Origin: an uncultured Anaeromusa sp.
GTDB lineage: Bacteria; Bacillota; Negativicutes; Anaeromusales; Anaeromusaceae
Direction: 5' to 3'
NCBI RefSeq assembly: GCF_963668665.1
Contig: NZ_OY764902.1
Location: 1 to 64,000 of the forward strand
Length of the DNA stretch: 64,000 bases
Shown here: positions 7,982 to 16,701 of the stretch, piece after piece
Numbering within the stretch: the first letter of the stretch is position 1
Layout: every line of letters starts with the position of its first letter
Made by a program: the position numbers and the translations under genes
Notes under the pieces: model-generated
The model's input: the letters and a program-made list of their open reading frames with translations, nothing else
What the model was told of the DNA's origin: nothing
The model's database searches: none

Positions 7982-9133
7982 ATGAATTCACTTTCTTTTT
8001 TTGCACCGACTAAGCAAGGGGTATTTTTGCGTCGTCCCAATCGGTTTGTAGCGGAATGTTTGCTGGAAGGCAAGACGGTGCGGGCGCATATGCCCAATCC
8101 AGGGCGCATGAGGGAGCTGCTTTTTCCTGGCGTAACCATGTGGCTGGCAGAAGGAAACGAAGCGAAACGAACTACCGCTTATTCGGTAGTGGCGGTGGAG
8201 AGGGACAATCAGCCGGTGGTTTTGGAAACGCTGGCTTCCAATCGGATTGCTCGGGAACTGTTGACGCGCCGAGCTGTTCCTGGCTGGGAAGACTGGCAGG
8301 TAGCAGCGGCGGAAGTCAAGGAAGGAGCGCACCGCTTTGATTTTCTGTTAGAGAATAGCAAGGGTGAAACCATGCTGCTGGAAGTGAAATCCTGCACTCT
8401 TTTTGGAGAAACTGGAGCCATGTTTCCCGATGCGGTGACGGCTCGAGGCAGCAGCCATGTACGGACGTTGACTGAGTTGGCTCAAAATGGGCGGCGCTGC
8501 GGGGTATTGTTTATCGTCCATGCTGCGCAGACCCAATGGTTTTTGCCGGAATACCATACAGATCCTGTTTTCGCCGCGGCCCTGGCGGCAGCAAGACCGT
8601 ACGTGGATATTCGAGCCATGAGTATTTCATGGAAGCCTGGGTTTATTCTAGACGCTGCGAAAAAATTGGATATTCCTTGGAATGTATATGAGCAGGAAGG
8701 CGCCGATGGCGGCGTATATATGGCTTTTTTAGAAGTAACTGCCGATTGCAGGCTGCAGATTGGCTCTTTGGGAGAGCGTGAGTTTCGGGCAGGCTATTAT
8801 GTTTATGTTGGCTCTGCGGCGAGAGGCTTGGAGGCTCGCGTTGCCAGACATGGGCGGCTGCGCAAAAAGATGCATTGGCATTTTGATTATTTGCGGCAAG
8901 CCGCGCTTTGGAAAGGGGCGCTGCCCATTCGTACCCAAGAACGGCTGGAATGCTCTTTGGCCAAAGCAGTGCGTGAGCTGGCGGCAGGAGAGATTGCAGG
9001 CTTTGGCGCCTCAGACTGTCATTGCGGGAGCCATTTGTTTTATTTTGAGCAGGAACCGCAGAAACAAAAAAGTTTTCAAGCTATGTTTCAGCGATTTCGC
9101 ATAGATCGGCTGCAGGGGATTCTAAAAAAATGA
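7982..9133 (+). CDS. sfsA: SfsA nuclease-like protein fused to a DUF123 (GIY-YIG-like) domain
   Basis: The first 235 or so residues are SfsA: RRPNRFVAE, HMPNPGRMRELL, EVKSCTLFG, FPDAVTARGSSH and the VLFIVH strand, with acidic residues of a PD-(D/E)XK-like site. The last 130 residues (from about 245) match DUF123, a small domain related to GIY-YIG nucleases: GYYVYVGSA, ARHGRLRKKMHWHFDYL, FGASDCHCGSHLFYF. The start is ATG at 7982, ten bases after AGGAG; a TTG at 7964 is less likely. SfsA was named for sugar-fermentation stimulation and has been described as a nuclease. Two putative nucleic-acid domains in one chain suggest a DNA or RNA processing role, which is inference. Confidence 0.9.
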   Translation: MNSLSFFAPTKQGVFLRRPNRFVAECLLEGKTVRAHMPNPGRMRELLFPGVTMWLAEGNEAKRTTAYSVVAVERDNQPVVLETLASNRIARELLTRRAVPGWEDWQVAAAEVKEGAHRFDFLLENSKGETMLLEVKSCTLFGETGAMFPDAVTARGSSHVRTLTELAQNGRRCGVLFIVHAAQTQWFLPEYHTDPVFAAALAAARPYVDIRAMSISWKPGFILDAAKKLDIPWNVYEQEGADGGVYMAFLEVTADCRLQIGSLGEREFRAGYYVYVGSAARGLEARVARHGRLRKKMHWHFDYLRQAALWKGALPIRTQERLECSLAKAVRELAAGEIAGFGASDCHCGSHLFYFEQEPQKQKSFQAMFQRFRIDRLQGILKK

Positions 9134-9261
9134 AGCAAGAATGTTCGATTCTTACTTGAGTTGCAGCTCATCCTTTGCTACTATGATATATATGGATTAT
9201 TTTGGAGAAGTTGGTCGTCCTTCGTCCCCTGGGGCGAATGATGCCGGAATGGGGGAAGGAT

Positions 9262-10308
9262 ATGATCGGTTTTGACGAAACAATGCTGAACTTCGCAAAA
9301 ATAAAGGTGGCTGGCGTCGGAGGCGGCGGCAGCAATGCAGTCAACCGCATGATGGATATGGGGTTGGCCGCTGACTTTATTGTGATGAATACCGACGCTC
9401 AGGCGGTGCAATCTTCGCCTGCTAATCAGCGTCTGCAGCTAGGCGATAAGGTGACTAAGGGACTTGGAGCGGGCGCTAATCCGGGCGTTGGCGAACAGGC
9501 TGCATTAGAAAGCAGGGCGGATATTCTTAAAGCGCTGGATGGAGCAGATATGGTTTTTGTTACGGCCGGCATGGGCGGTGGTACGGGAACAGGGGCAGCG
9601 CCGATCGTTGCGCAGTGCGCCAGAGAAGTAGGCGCATTGACCGTAGGGGTTGTAACCTACCCGTTTTCTTTTGAAGGAAAACGGCGTATGGTCAAGGCGG
9701 AACAAGGCGTAGCGAAGTTGCGTGAACATGTGGATACATTGATTACGATTTCTAATGATCGATTGTTAAAAATTGCTTCGCGTCAAACCAGCTTGCTGGA
9801 TGCGTTCTGCATGGCTGATGACGTCTTGAAGCAGGGCGTGCACAGCATTGCGGGTTTGATCTCCAAGCCGGCGATGATCAATTTGGACTTTGCCGACGTG
9901 CAGTCGGTCATGTCCTCTTCCGGCCAGGCGTTTATGGGCATTGGCATGGGCAAAGGCGAAGATCGGGCGATGGATGCTATGCAAAAAGCGATGCATAGTC
10001 CTCTTTTGGGGATCTCTGTCGAAGGCGCACGGGCGGTATTGGTTAATGTGACTGGCAGCCAGGATATGAGCTTGCTCGAAGTGAATGAAGCTGTAGGGAT
10101 ATTGACGGATGCGGTAGACGAAGACGCTAATATCATCTTTGGCGCTGATATCGATGAGACGATGGGCGATGACGTGCGGATTACGATTATTGCGACTCGT
10201 TTTGGTGCAGAAGCTGGTCCGGCTGCGTCGGTAAAAGCGCCTGAAGCAAAAACGGACTTTAGTTTGTCCGGAGGAATGGAAATTCCTCAATTTATGCGCC
10301 GAGGTTAA
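9262..10308 (+). CDS. ftsZ: Cell division protein FtsZ
   Basis: FtsZ is the tubulin-like GTPase that forms the division ring. The glycine-rich GTP-binding motif GGGTGTG is at residues 105-111. NDRLLKI, the AGVGGGGSNAVNRM nucleotide-binding start and a C-terminal peptide (EIPQFMRRG) for FtsA or other partners are all present. The start is ATG at 9262, preceded by GGGGAAGG; an upstream GTG- or ATG-like reading from 9202 would add an unusual 20-residue extension. At 348 residues it has a short linker. It stands apart from any ftsA or mur genes, which is unusual. Confidence 0.95.
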   Translation: MIGFDETMLNFAKIKVAGVGGGGSNAVNRMMDMGLAADFIVMNTDAQAVQSSPANQRLQLGDKVTKGLGAGANPGVGEQAALESRADILKALDGADMVFVTAGMGGGTGTGAAPIVAQCAREVGALTVGVVTYPFSFEGKRRMVKAEQGVAKLREHVDTLITISNDRLLKIASRQTSLLDAFCMADDVLKQGVHSIAGLISKPAMINLDFADVQSVMSSSGQAFMGIGMGKGEDRAMDAMQKAMHSPLLGISVEGARAVLVNVTGSQDMSLLEVNEAVGILTDAVDEDANIIFGADIDETMGDDVRITIIATRFGAEAGPAASVKAPEAKTDFSLSGGMEIPQFMRRG

Positions 10309-10339
10309 TTGAGGGATGGATTAAATAGAAATTGAACCT

Positions 10340-10376
10340 AAAAAGCTCCAAGACAGTTTTGGTCTTGGAGCTTTTT
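10340..10376. terminator. Bidirectional terminator after ftsZ
   Basis: A perfect 15-base stem (AAAAAGCTCCAAGAC at 10340-10354, complement at 10362-10376) with a seven-base loop has A5 on one side and T5 on the other, so it can work in both directions. It ends ftsZ. The group II intron begins four bases after its T run. Confidence 0.88.
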
Positions 10377-10380
10377 GCTG

Positions 10381-12282
10381 GTTTGCCCGGCATGGGCAGT
10401 AACTAGGCGGTGAAAGTCCGCTATGGGCTTGGTAGTGGGAACCATTAGCTGAACAGCAAGGGTGTCCATCGTGAGGTGGAATCTGAAGGAAGCTGAAAGC
10501 AAAGTCCTGCACCGACGAACAGAAACCGCATATAAGGCAAGTGTGGAGCGGACGAGTTTGCCAGACAAAACGAAGTCCAACACTACCCGAACTCCATGGT
10601 GTAGATGCGGCGGTGACATGGGATGAAAGTTACTGTTCTTAACCGGGGAGGTCTTGCAAGGCTTCGAAAGACATTGGCAACCCCATGACACCCGAAGAAC
10701 CCATGCAGTGATGTATGGCTCAATTGCAAGAAGTCAGCAGAGGTCATAGTACCGAAAGTTTTTTTTCGGGAAGGACCGAACAATAACAGCTCTTTTGAGC
10801 GAGAAGAAGGTGAGGCAATGCGAAGAGAGCAGAAAACGACTAAGGTCGGCTGCCGCTGCGAGGGTATGTTGGAAACAGAGAGTAACAGCGGAGTGCAGAG
10901 TATTGCCACACTGGAAACCGCAGAGAAAGACGGTGCAGAAGACCTGCTTGAACAGATACTGCATAGAGATAACCTAAACGAAGCCTACAAGCGGGTAGTG
11001 AAAAACGGCGGAGCTCCTGGCATTGACGGCATGACGGTGGGCGAAATGCTGCCGTATCTGAAGGAACACAAAGAAGAACTTTTAAGGAGCCTGCGCGGAG
11101 GCTGGTACAAGCCCAAACCGGTCAGAAGGGTGCAAATCCCGAAGCCGGATGGAGGAACAAGAAATCTCGGCGTACCCACCGTAATCGACCGAATGATTCA
11201 ACAGGCGATAGCGCAGGTATTGACACCAATATTTGAAGAGAAATTTAGCGACAGCAGCTACGGATTCAGACCAGGACGTAGTGCGCATCAGGCGATTAAG
11301 AAGACGGAAGAATACTACAAGCAAGGCTATGTGAAAGTAGTTGACATAGACCTCACGCAGTATTTTGACACGGTCAACCATGACATCCTAATCGAACAAG
11401 TAAAGAAAGTCATACAAGACCGAGCCGTTATCAATTTGATACGCAAATTTCTCAAGAGTGGAGTCATGTTCAATGGGCTGGTTAGTGCGACGACGGAAGG
11501 AACGCCGCAAGGCGGGAACCTGTCGCCACTGCTGTCGAACCTCTATCTAACGGCGTTTGACCGAATGCTGGAAGAGCGCGGGCACAAATTTGTCCGTTAT
11601 GCAGACGACTGCAACATATACGTCAAAAGCCAGCGAGCAGCCAAACGCGTGATGGCCGGTTGCAAAGATTATCTCGAAAAGAAACTGAAACTCAAGGTGA
11701 ACGAAGCCAAAAGCAAAGCTGGAAGCCCGCTAAGACTAAAGTTTCTAGGTTTCTCTATGTACAAAGTAACCAAAAGCATAGGGATACGCCCTCATGCCAA
11801 AGCGATGAACAGGTTTAAAGGACGATTGAGGCAATTGACAAGCCGAAAGCAAGCTAATTCAGTTTCTGACATTCTAAGTAAGTTGAAACGGTATACGACA
11901 GGCTGGCTTGGGTACTATTCGATAGCAGCCATGAGTTTCAAGATGAAAGAACTGAACGAATGGCTGCGAAGAAGAATCCGGCAAATCTTCTGGAAGCAAT
12001 GGAAGAAGCCGTCTGCCAGATATGAAAACCTAAAACGTCTTGGCATCGACAAGTCGAAAGCAAGGGAGTGGGCAAATTCCCGACGAGGCTATTGGCGAGT
12101 TGCCAGGAGCTGGATTTTAAGCAGGTCATTAACAAACGAATACCTCGTATCGAGTGGTTATGATGACATAGCCGAACGATACGAGGTACTGCACTCAAGT
12201 TATTGAACCGCCGTATACCGAACGGTACGTACGGTGGTGTGAGAGGTCGGCTGTTCAATTAATGGGCAGCCTCCTACTCGAT
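10381..12282 (+). mobile_element. Group II intron, class IIC-like
   Basis: The 5' end reads GTTTGCCCGGCATGGG, close to the GTGYG CCCGGCATGGG start of bacterial IIC introns. Further conserved pieces follow (CAAGGGTGTCC, GGAATCTGAAGGAAGC, ACCGGGGAGG). Domain V is at about 12206-12238, with a CGC-type catalytic triad in ACCGCCGTA and the matching arm TACGGTGGT. The 3' end is placed at CCTCCTACTCGAT (12270-12282); the last bases are approximate. It encodes one reverse transcriptase. Its position right after a terminator hairpin is the known target preference of IIC introns. It appears intact. Confidence 0.88.
10818..12206 (+). CDS. ltrA: Group II intron reverse transcriptase/maturase
   Basis: The 462-residue protein helps the intron splice and copies it into new sites. 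The reverse transcriptase domain spans about residues 45-330, with FRPGRSAHQA, VVDIDLTQYFD, TPQGGNLSPLLSN and the catalytic YADD at 261-264. The maturase (X) domain follows, with GWLGYYSIA and the C-terminal RGYWRVARS region. No HNH endonuclease domain is present, as expected for class C. The ATG has an AGGTGAGG ribosome site. No frameshift is seen, so the element may still be active. Confidence 0.93.
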   Translation: MRREQKTTKVGCRCEGMLETESNSGVQSIATLETAEKDGAEDLLEQILHRDNLNEAYKRVVKNGGAPGIDGMTVGEMLPYLKEHKEELLRSLRGGWYKPKPVRRVQIPKPDGGTRNLGVPTVIDRMIQQAIAQVLTPIFEEKFSDSSYGFRPGRSAHQAIKKTEEYYKQGYVKVVDIDLTQYFDTVNHDILIEQVKKVIQDRAVINLIRKFLKSGVMFNGLVSATTEGTPQGGNLSPLLSNLYLTAFDRMLEERGHKFVRYADDCNIYVKSQRAAKRVMAGCKDYLEKKLKLKVNEAKSKAGSPLRLKFLGFSMYKVTKSIGIRPHAKAMNRFKGRLRQLTSRKQANSVSDILSKLKRYTTGWLGYYSIAAMSFKMKELNEWLRRRIRQIFWKQWKKPSARYENLKRLGIDKSKAREWANSRRGYWRVARSWILSRSLTNEYLVSSGYDDIAERYEVLHSSY

Positions 12283-12305
12283 CGCATATGCGTATGCGCT
12301 GAGCT

Positions 12306-14858
12306 TTATTTTGTTTTCGCAGTTTCTTCAACGAGTTTTTCGTGCAACTCGTAAAGAAGGGTAATAAAACTTTCTGTGATTTGCGGGTCAAATTGGCGCC
12401 CCGCTTGGCTTTTGAGTTCCGCAATTGTTTCTTCAAAGGAAAGTGCTGGGCGGTAAGGGCGGTCATGGCGCATTGCTTCATAGCTGTCAATCAGACTGAG
12501 CATGCGTACGCCAATCGGGATATTAGCGCCGTTTAAGCCCATGGGGTAACCGGAGCCATCCCAGCGTTCGTGGTGTTTTAGAATCCAGTCGCCGATGCCG
12601 GAAAGCTCAGGGATGCTTTCGACCAAACGTTGCCCTACCTCTGGATGTCGGCGAATGTGTCGGCGGTCTTCTTCACTAAGGGAAGCTTTGGAGGAGAGGA
12701 TGCTCTCGCTGACGCTCAAGAGGCCGATGTCGTAATAACGTACGGCTGCTTGCAGCTGCGGAATTAAAGTATCCGGAAGTTGAAGCTTCTGCGCCAGTTT
12801 AGTGATCAGCATTTGCATATGCTGAATATCTTTTTGCTGTGTTCCTTCGCGTCCCTGGACCTTGCGTAAGAAGCTGTTGAGAATAAGGCGGCGCGCAGAT
12901 TCGCGATGTTGACTTTTATCGTTATACATGTGATTATCCGCTTGGCGGAAAGCATCTTCTAAAGAAGTAATCTCCGGAGTGGCAATGGCATACCCTGTGG
13001 CTATGCTCAAAGGAAGTTCCGGATGCTCTTGATTATAGGCTGAGGCTGCTGTACGAAGACGCTTAAGGAGATTGCCTAGCTGCTGATCGGTGCTGTTGGG
13101 CAAGAGGGCGGCAAACTCATCGCCGCCAATGCGGGAGACAATGTCGTCGCCGCGGAAATGCAGACGCAAGAGAGACGCTACGTTGCAGATCAGGGCGTCG
13201 CCGCTGGCGTGTCCCAGGGTATCGTTAATCAATTTGAGTCCATTGACATCAATGATGACAATGCCGATAGGATGACGGCTGCTGCTTAAACGTTGCATTT
13301 CTCCTTCAAAGAAGGTGCGGTTAAAGAGGCCTGTAAGTTGATCGTGCATGCTGAGATGACGCAACTCATCTTCCATTTTCTTGCGTTCGCTGATATCCAA
13401 AATAGTGCCGATCAGAGCAGGCTGCCCGCCAAGTGTGCCGAGAGAGGCGTAAATTTCGGCGAAAATAACCTGGCCGTCGCGGCGGATCAGCTTTACTTCG
13501 TAATTTTCATCGACAAGTTCGCCTGCGAGGCGGTCCTTCATGCGTTGCTGCACTTCAAGGAGGTGATCCGGGTGAATAATGTCATGCACAGGCATGCCGC
13601 CGCTGAGTTCGCCGAGCTCATAGCCAAGCAATTCTGCAAGGCGAGGATTTGCGTACATAATGCGATTGTCTAAGATACCGTAAACACCGACCATGGATTT
13701 TTCTACCAGTGTGCGATAGCGCGCTTCTGTTTCCGTAACTACTTTGTTGACAATATCCATGGTTTCTAGCATGGTAGAAAGCTTTTCCGCATTGGCGTTG
13801 AGTGTTTCCCCTAAATGACGCAGCTCCGTAGGAGCCAGAAGCAAATTTTGCTTAGAAAGGCGGGCCATGTAATTTCCTTTGCGGTATTCTTCTGCTAAAT
13901 GCATTAAATGTCGCAAGGGACGAAGAAACATCTCTTGGCCTAAAAAGAGCAGCAGCAGCGCGAGGATTGTCACAAGCCCCAAGCCGATGAGCAGCAAACG
14001 CAGCTTGTTTTCATGATGCTGATACGCTTCCTTTAGATCCATTTCGCAAAATAGGATCCAATCATGGATTTCTAACGGTTTAAATACGGCTACGACATTT
14101 TGGCCCAAGTAGTCGGTATATGTACCAATGCCTTGTTGGGATTGCTGCGCCTGCTTGAAGCCATCTAGGCGTCGAATCAGAGAACTGGGCATGTCTAGGG
14201 CGGCTCCAGCGATTACCGTACCGTCCGGAGCGGCAATATACATTTTTCCGGTTGTCCCAAAATGAACGGAGGTTAAAATGTTTTGCAAGCGGCTAAGCTG
14301 TGTTGTGCTGGTAATAACGCCGCGAATGGTTCCGTCTTCGCCATGGACAGGAGACGCAAACACAAGAACGGGCCGTCCTGTGGAGCGATCAACTAAAACA
14401 TTGCTTAAGGTAACTTTGCCTTGCTTGGCTTGTTGAAAATAATCGCGGTCGCCAAGGTACAGGTTTAAAGGGCCATTCACGGAAGCTCTGGCGATACCGC
14501 TGGCATCGATAAAGGTCAAGGCGGTAAAGTTGCTCTGGACGCGAAACGTCTCATCCAGAACTAATTGAATATCTGCAGAGGTTCCTTGTCTTACGGAAGG
14601 AAGATTGCTTAAGAGTTCAACGAAGCTGGACTGTTCGGTGAACCAACGTTGTACGTTGGCGTTCTGGATATCTGTGATATATTGTAATTCCCGATAAACG
14701 GAAGGATCGGAGACGGGAGAAGAGGTGCGCTCTTGTAAGGGCAGTAACAGCAATAACGGGGTAAAAACCAGTAAAGCGGAGCTGAAAAGCAGTCTTGACT
14801 GCATATCATCTAAGCGCAGTCTGTTGAGCAGATATGCAATGGCATCGCGCCAGTTCAT
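12306..14858 (-). CDS. Membrane sensor with Cache, HAMP, PAS, GGDEF and degenerate HD-GYP domains
   Basis: The protein has 850 residues. A membrane segment lies near residues 23-42, an extracellular Cache sensor follows (about 55-275), then a second membrane segment (about 287-308), HAMP, PAS (about 385-505), GGDEF (about 510-665) and HD-GYP (about 690-845). The diguanylate cyclase site GGDEF is intact, with an RGDD inhibitory site five residues upstream. In the HD-GYP domain the key HDIGK motif reads YDIGL, so the first metal His and the Lys are lost, although HHERWDGSGYP is kept. It probably makes c-di-GMP and may only bind it through the HD-GYP domain. AAGGAGGTG lies before the ATG. Confidence 0.93.
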   Translation of the reverse strand: MNWRDAIAYLLNRLRLDDMQSRLLFSSALLVFTPLLLLLPLQERTSSPVSDPSVYRELQYITDIQNANVQRWFTEQSSFVELLSNLPSVRQGTSADIQLVLDETFRVQSNFTALTFIDASGIARASVNGPLNLYLGDRDYFQQAKQGKVTLSNVLVDRSTGRPVLVFASPVHGEDGTIRGVITSTTQLSRLQNILTSVHFGTTGKMYIAAPDGTVIAGAALDMPSSLIRRLDGFKQAQQSQQGIGTYTDYLGQNVVAVFKPLEIHDWILFCEMDLKEAYQHHENKLRLLLIGLGLVTILALLLLFLGQEMFLRPLRHLMHLAEEYRKGNYMARLSKQNLLLAPTELRHLGETLNANAEKLSTMLETMDIVNKVVTETEARYRTLVEKSMVGVYGILDNRIMYANPRLAELLGYELGELSGGMPVHDIIHPDHLLEVQQRMKDRLAGELVDENYEVKLIRRDGQVIFAEIYASLGTLGGQPALIGTILDISERKKMEDELRHLSMHDQLTGLFNRTFFEGEMQRLSSSRHPIGIVIIDVNGLKLINDTLGHASGDALICNVASLLRLHFRGDDIVSRIGGDEFAALLPNSTDQQLGNLLKRLRTAASAYNQEHPELPLSIATGYAIATPEITSLEDAFRQADNHMYNDKSQHRESARRLILNSFLRKVQGREGTQQKDIQHMQMLITKLAQKLQLPDTLIPQLQAAVRYYDIGLLSVSESILSSKASLSEEDRRHIRRHPEVGQRLVESIPELSGIGDWILKHHERWDGSGYPMGLNGANIPIGVRMLSLIDSYEAMRHDRPYRPALSFEETIAELKSQAGRQFDPQITESFITLLYELHEKLVEETAKTK

Positions 14859-15017
14859 GGTGTCACCTCCTTATACTAAACATAATTAATTCGCAGTATT
14901 TTAGGAAAATCCTGCTCGGTAATAGGACATAAATACCTTTGAAAAGACAATGGGCCTATTAAAAGTTTGACTTTTTTATGAAGTACTTAAGAGAAACCTG
15001 TTTCTAACGTAAAACCC

Positions 15018-15046
15018 TTGCATTAAAAAGTGGCTTTCTGTATAAT
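15018..15046 (+). promoter_or_regulatory. Promoter of the FAD oxidoreductase leader
   Basis: TTGCAT (15018-15023) and TATAAT (15041-15046) are spaced by 17 bases. The transcript would begin at about 15052, exactly where the folded leader starts. Confidence 0.75.
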
Positions 15047-15051
15047 GTATC

Positions 15052-15157
15052 GGGTTGCGTTAAGAAACTGCCGATACATACGCAAAATCGGACGTATGCT
15101 GATGCTATGGCGACTAAGCCGAAGTAGTTTGGATGTTTCTTAGTAAGCGTGCAACCA
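15052..15157 (+). ncRNA. Candidate structured leader RNA (possible riboswitch), class unknown
   Basis: The 5' and 3' ends pair in two blocks: GGTTGC (15053-15058) with GCAACC (15151-15156), and TAAGAAAC (15061-15068) with GTTTCTTA (15135-15142). Inside are two hairpins: CATACG/CGTATG with a ten-base loop, and CTA-GGC/GCC-TAG around 15105-15126. Together they form a three-way junction. The 3' strand of the closing stem ends just before the GGAAGGGAGG ribosome site. I could not match it to c-di-GMP, purine, TPP, FMN, fluoride or manganese classes. It is inferred from base pairing only. Confidence 0.5.
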
Positions 15158-15174
15158 AAGGAAGGGAGGCTGCC

Positions 15175-16572
15175 ATGTCTAGTCAATTTGATGTTGCTAT
15201 TATCGGTGGTGGTCCTGCTGCTATTTTTGCAGCGTATGAGCTGACTTTAAAAAATCCATGCCCGAAGGTGGCGCTGGTGGAAGCTGGACAGGACATTTAT
15301 AATCGTCGCTGTCCGATAGCCGAGAAAAAAGTTTCGCAGTGTATCAATTGCAAACCTTGCAGCATTATGCGCGGCTTTGGCGGCGCGGGAGCTTTTTCCG
15401 ACGGTAAATACAATTTGACGACCGAGTTTGGCGGTTGGCTGCATGAGTATCTTGATGATGAAGAAGTCATGGACTTGATTTACTATATTGATGCCGTCAA
15501 TTGCTCCTATGGAGCGCCTTCTGAGTGCTTTACTACGCAGAACAGTCATTTGAAGCGGCGGGCTTTGGCGTATGATCTGCATTTGCTCGAAGGCACGGTA
15601 CGGCACTTGGGGACCGAAAACAATCTGCAGATTTTGAAAAATGTTTACGAAGAGCTCAAAGGCAAAGTATCCTTTTTCTTTCGCACGCAAGTGGAAGAAA
15701 TTTTGCCGCAAGGAGAAAATAAAGGCTTTGTGCTGAAAGCGAAAGGCGAAATAGAAGAACTTTGCTGCGATACTTTAATCGCTGCGCCTGGACGGGCGGG
15801 AGCTGAATGGTTTTCAAAGCAATGTAATGTATTGAATTTGCCTGTGTTCAACAATCAGGTTGACGTAGGGGTGCGTGTAGAGATTCCTGCAGAAGTATTC
15901 CAACAGATTACGGATGAAGTATATGAAGCAAAGCTAGTATATCGCACGAAACAATATGGTGATTTGGTACGCACCTTCTGCATGAACCCCAAAGGCTATG
16001 TGGTAGCGGAAAACACGGATGGGATCATCACCGTGAACGGACACAGCTACCGCGACGAAGCGCTGCATAGTAAAAATACCAATTTTGCGCTGCTTGTAAG
16101 CAATCGCTTTACAGAACCGTTTAATGAGCCCCACCAGTATGGCAAGCGCATTGCCTCGTTTTCCAACATGTTGGGAGGCGGCGTGCTGGTACAACGCTTC
16201 GGAGATTTAATTAAAGGAAGACGGACGAATGAACACCGTCTGGGTCAAAGCTTTACGCGGCCTACCTTAGATGCAGTTCCAGGCGATTTGAGTCTAGTGC
16301 TTCCTAAGCGTCATTTGGACAATATTATTGAAATGATTTACGCCTTGGACAAAGTTGCCCCCGGCATGGCGAACAATGACACTTTGCTCTATGGCGTGGA
16401 AGTCAAATTTTACAGTTCTAGGCTGGAGCTAAGCAATCTTTTAGAAACAAAGTTACCAGGCATGTTTGCTATCGGAGATGGCGCAGGGGTAACTAGAGGC
16501 TTGTCTCAAGCCAGCGCTAGCGGGGTTTATGTGGCGCGGACGATTTTATCGCGCTGGAAAAAGGCTCTCTAG
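15175..16572 (+). CDS. FAD-dependent dehydrogenase, COG2509-like
   Basis: This is a flavoprotein oxidoreductase of about 465 residues. The N-terminal dinucleotide-binding motif is GGGPAAIFAAYEL and the C-terminal FAD motif is FAIGDGAGVTRGLSQA. A cysteine cluster (CPIAEKKVSQCINCKPC, residues about 44-60) and RGFGGAGAFSDGK are characteristic of this uncharacterised family. The start is ATG at 15175, behind GGAAGGGAGG; an upstream ATG at 15133 lies inside the folded leader and is not used in this model. The substrate is unknown. It is a single gene between a c-di-GMP protein and speE. Confidence 0.85.
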   Translation: MSSQFDVAIIGGGPAAIFAAYELTLKNPCPKVALVEAGQDIYNRRCPIAEKKVSQCINCKPCSIMRGFGGAGAFSDGKYNLTTEFGGWLHEYLDDEEVMDLIYYIDAVNCSYGAPSECFTTQNSHLKRRALAYDLHLLEGTVRHLGTENNLQILKNVYEELKGKVSFFFRTQVEEILPQGENKGFVLKAKGEIEELCCDTLIAAPGRAGAEWFSKQCNVLNLPVFNNQVDVGVRVEIPAEVFQQITDEVYEAKLVYRTKQYGDLVRTFCMNPKGYVVAENTDGIITVNGHSYRDEALHSKNTNFALLVSNRFTEPFNEPHQYGKRIASFSNMLGGGVLVQRFGDLIKGRRTNEHRLGQSFTRPTLDAVPGDLSLVLPKRHLDNIIEMIYALDKVAPGMANNDTLLYGVEVKFYSSRLELSNLLETKLPGMFAIGDGAGVTRGLSQASASGVYVARTILSRWKKAL

Positions 16573-16624
16573 GGCTAGCCTGGCGCCGCAAATTGCGGTA
16601 TCATTATATATAGAAACGATTAGC

Positions 16625-16653
16625 AAGAGGGGACCGTGCGCGGCGCCCCTCTT
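16625..16653 (+). other. Hairpin before speE
   Basis: AAGAGGGG (16625-16632) pairs with CCCCTCTT (16646-16653), and an inner CCG/CGG extends the stem around a TGCG loop. It has no T run, so it is a weak terminator for the upstream gene or part of the speE leader. Its function is not known. Confidence 0.4.
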
Positions 16654-16701
16654 GACTTATATGCATTCTATTTTAAATGATCGATGCGGGAGGGGATTAT
16701 G

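Noticed and set aside
15052-15157. c-di-GMP-I or purine riboswitch before the FAD oxidoreductase
   Set aside because: ACGCAAAAT recalls GEMM, but the tetraloop, GGCAAACC and receptor parts are missing; the purine core motifs are also absent.
16625-16653. Terminator of the FAD oxidoreductase gene
   Set aside because: The stem is good but no T run follows, so it is listed only as a hairpin.
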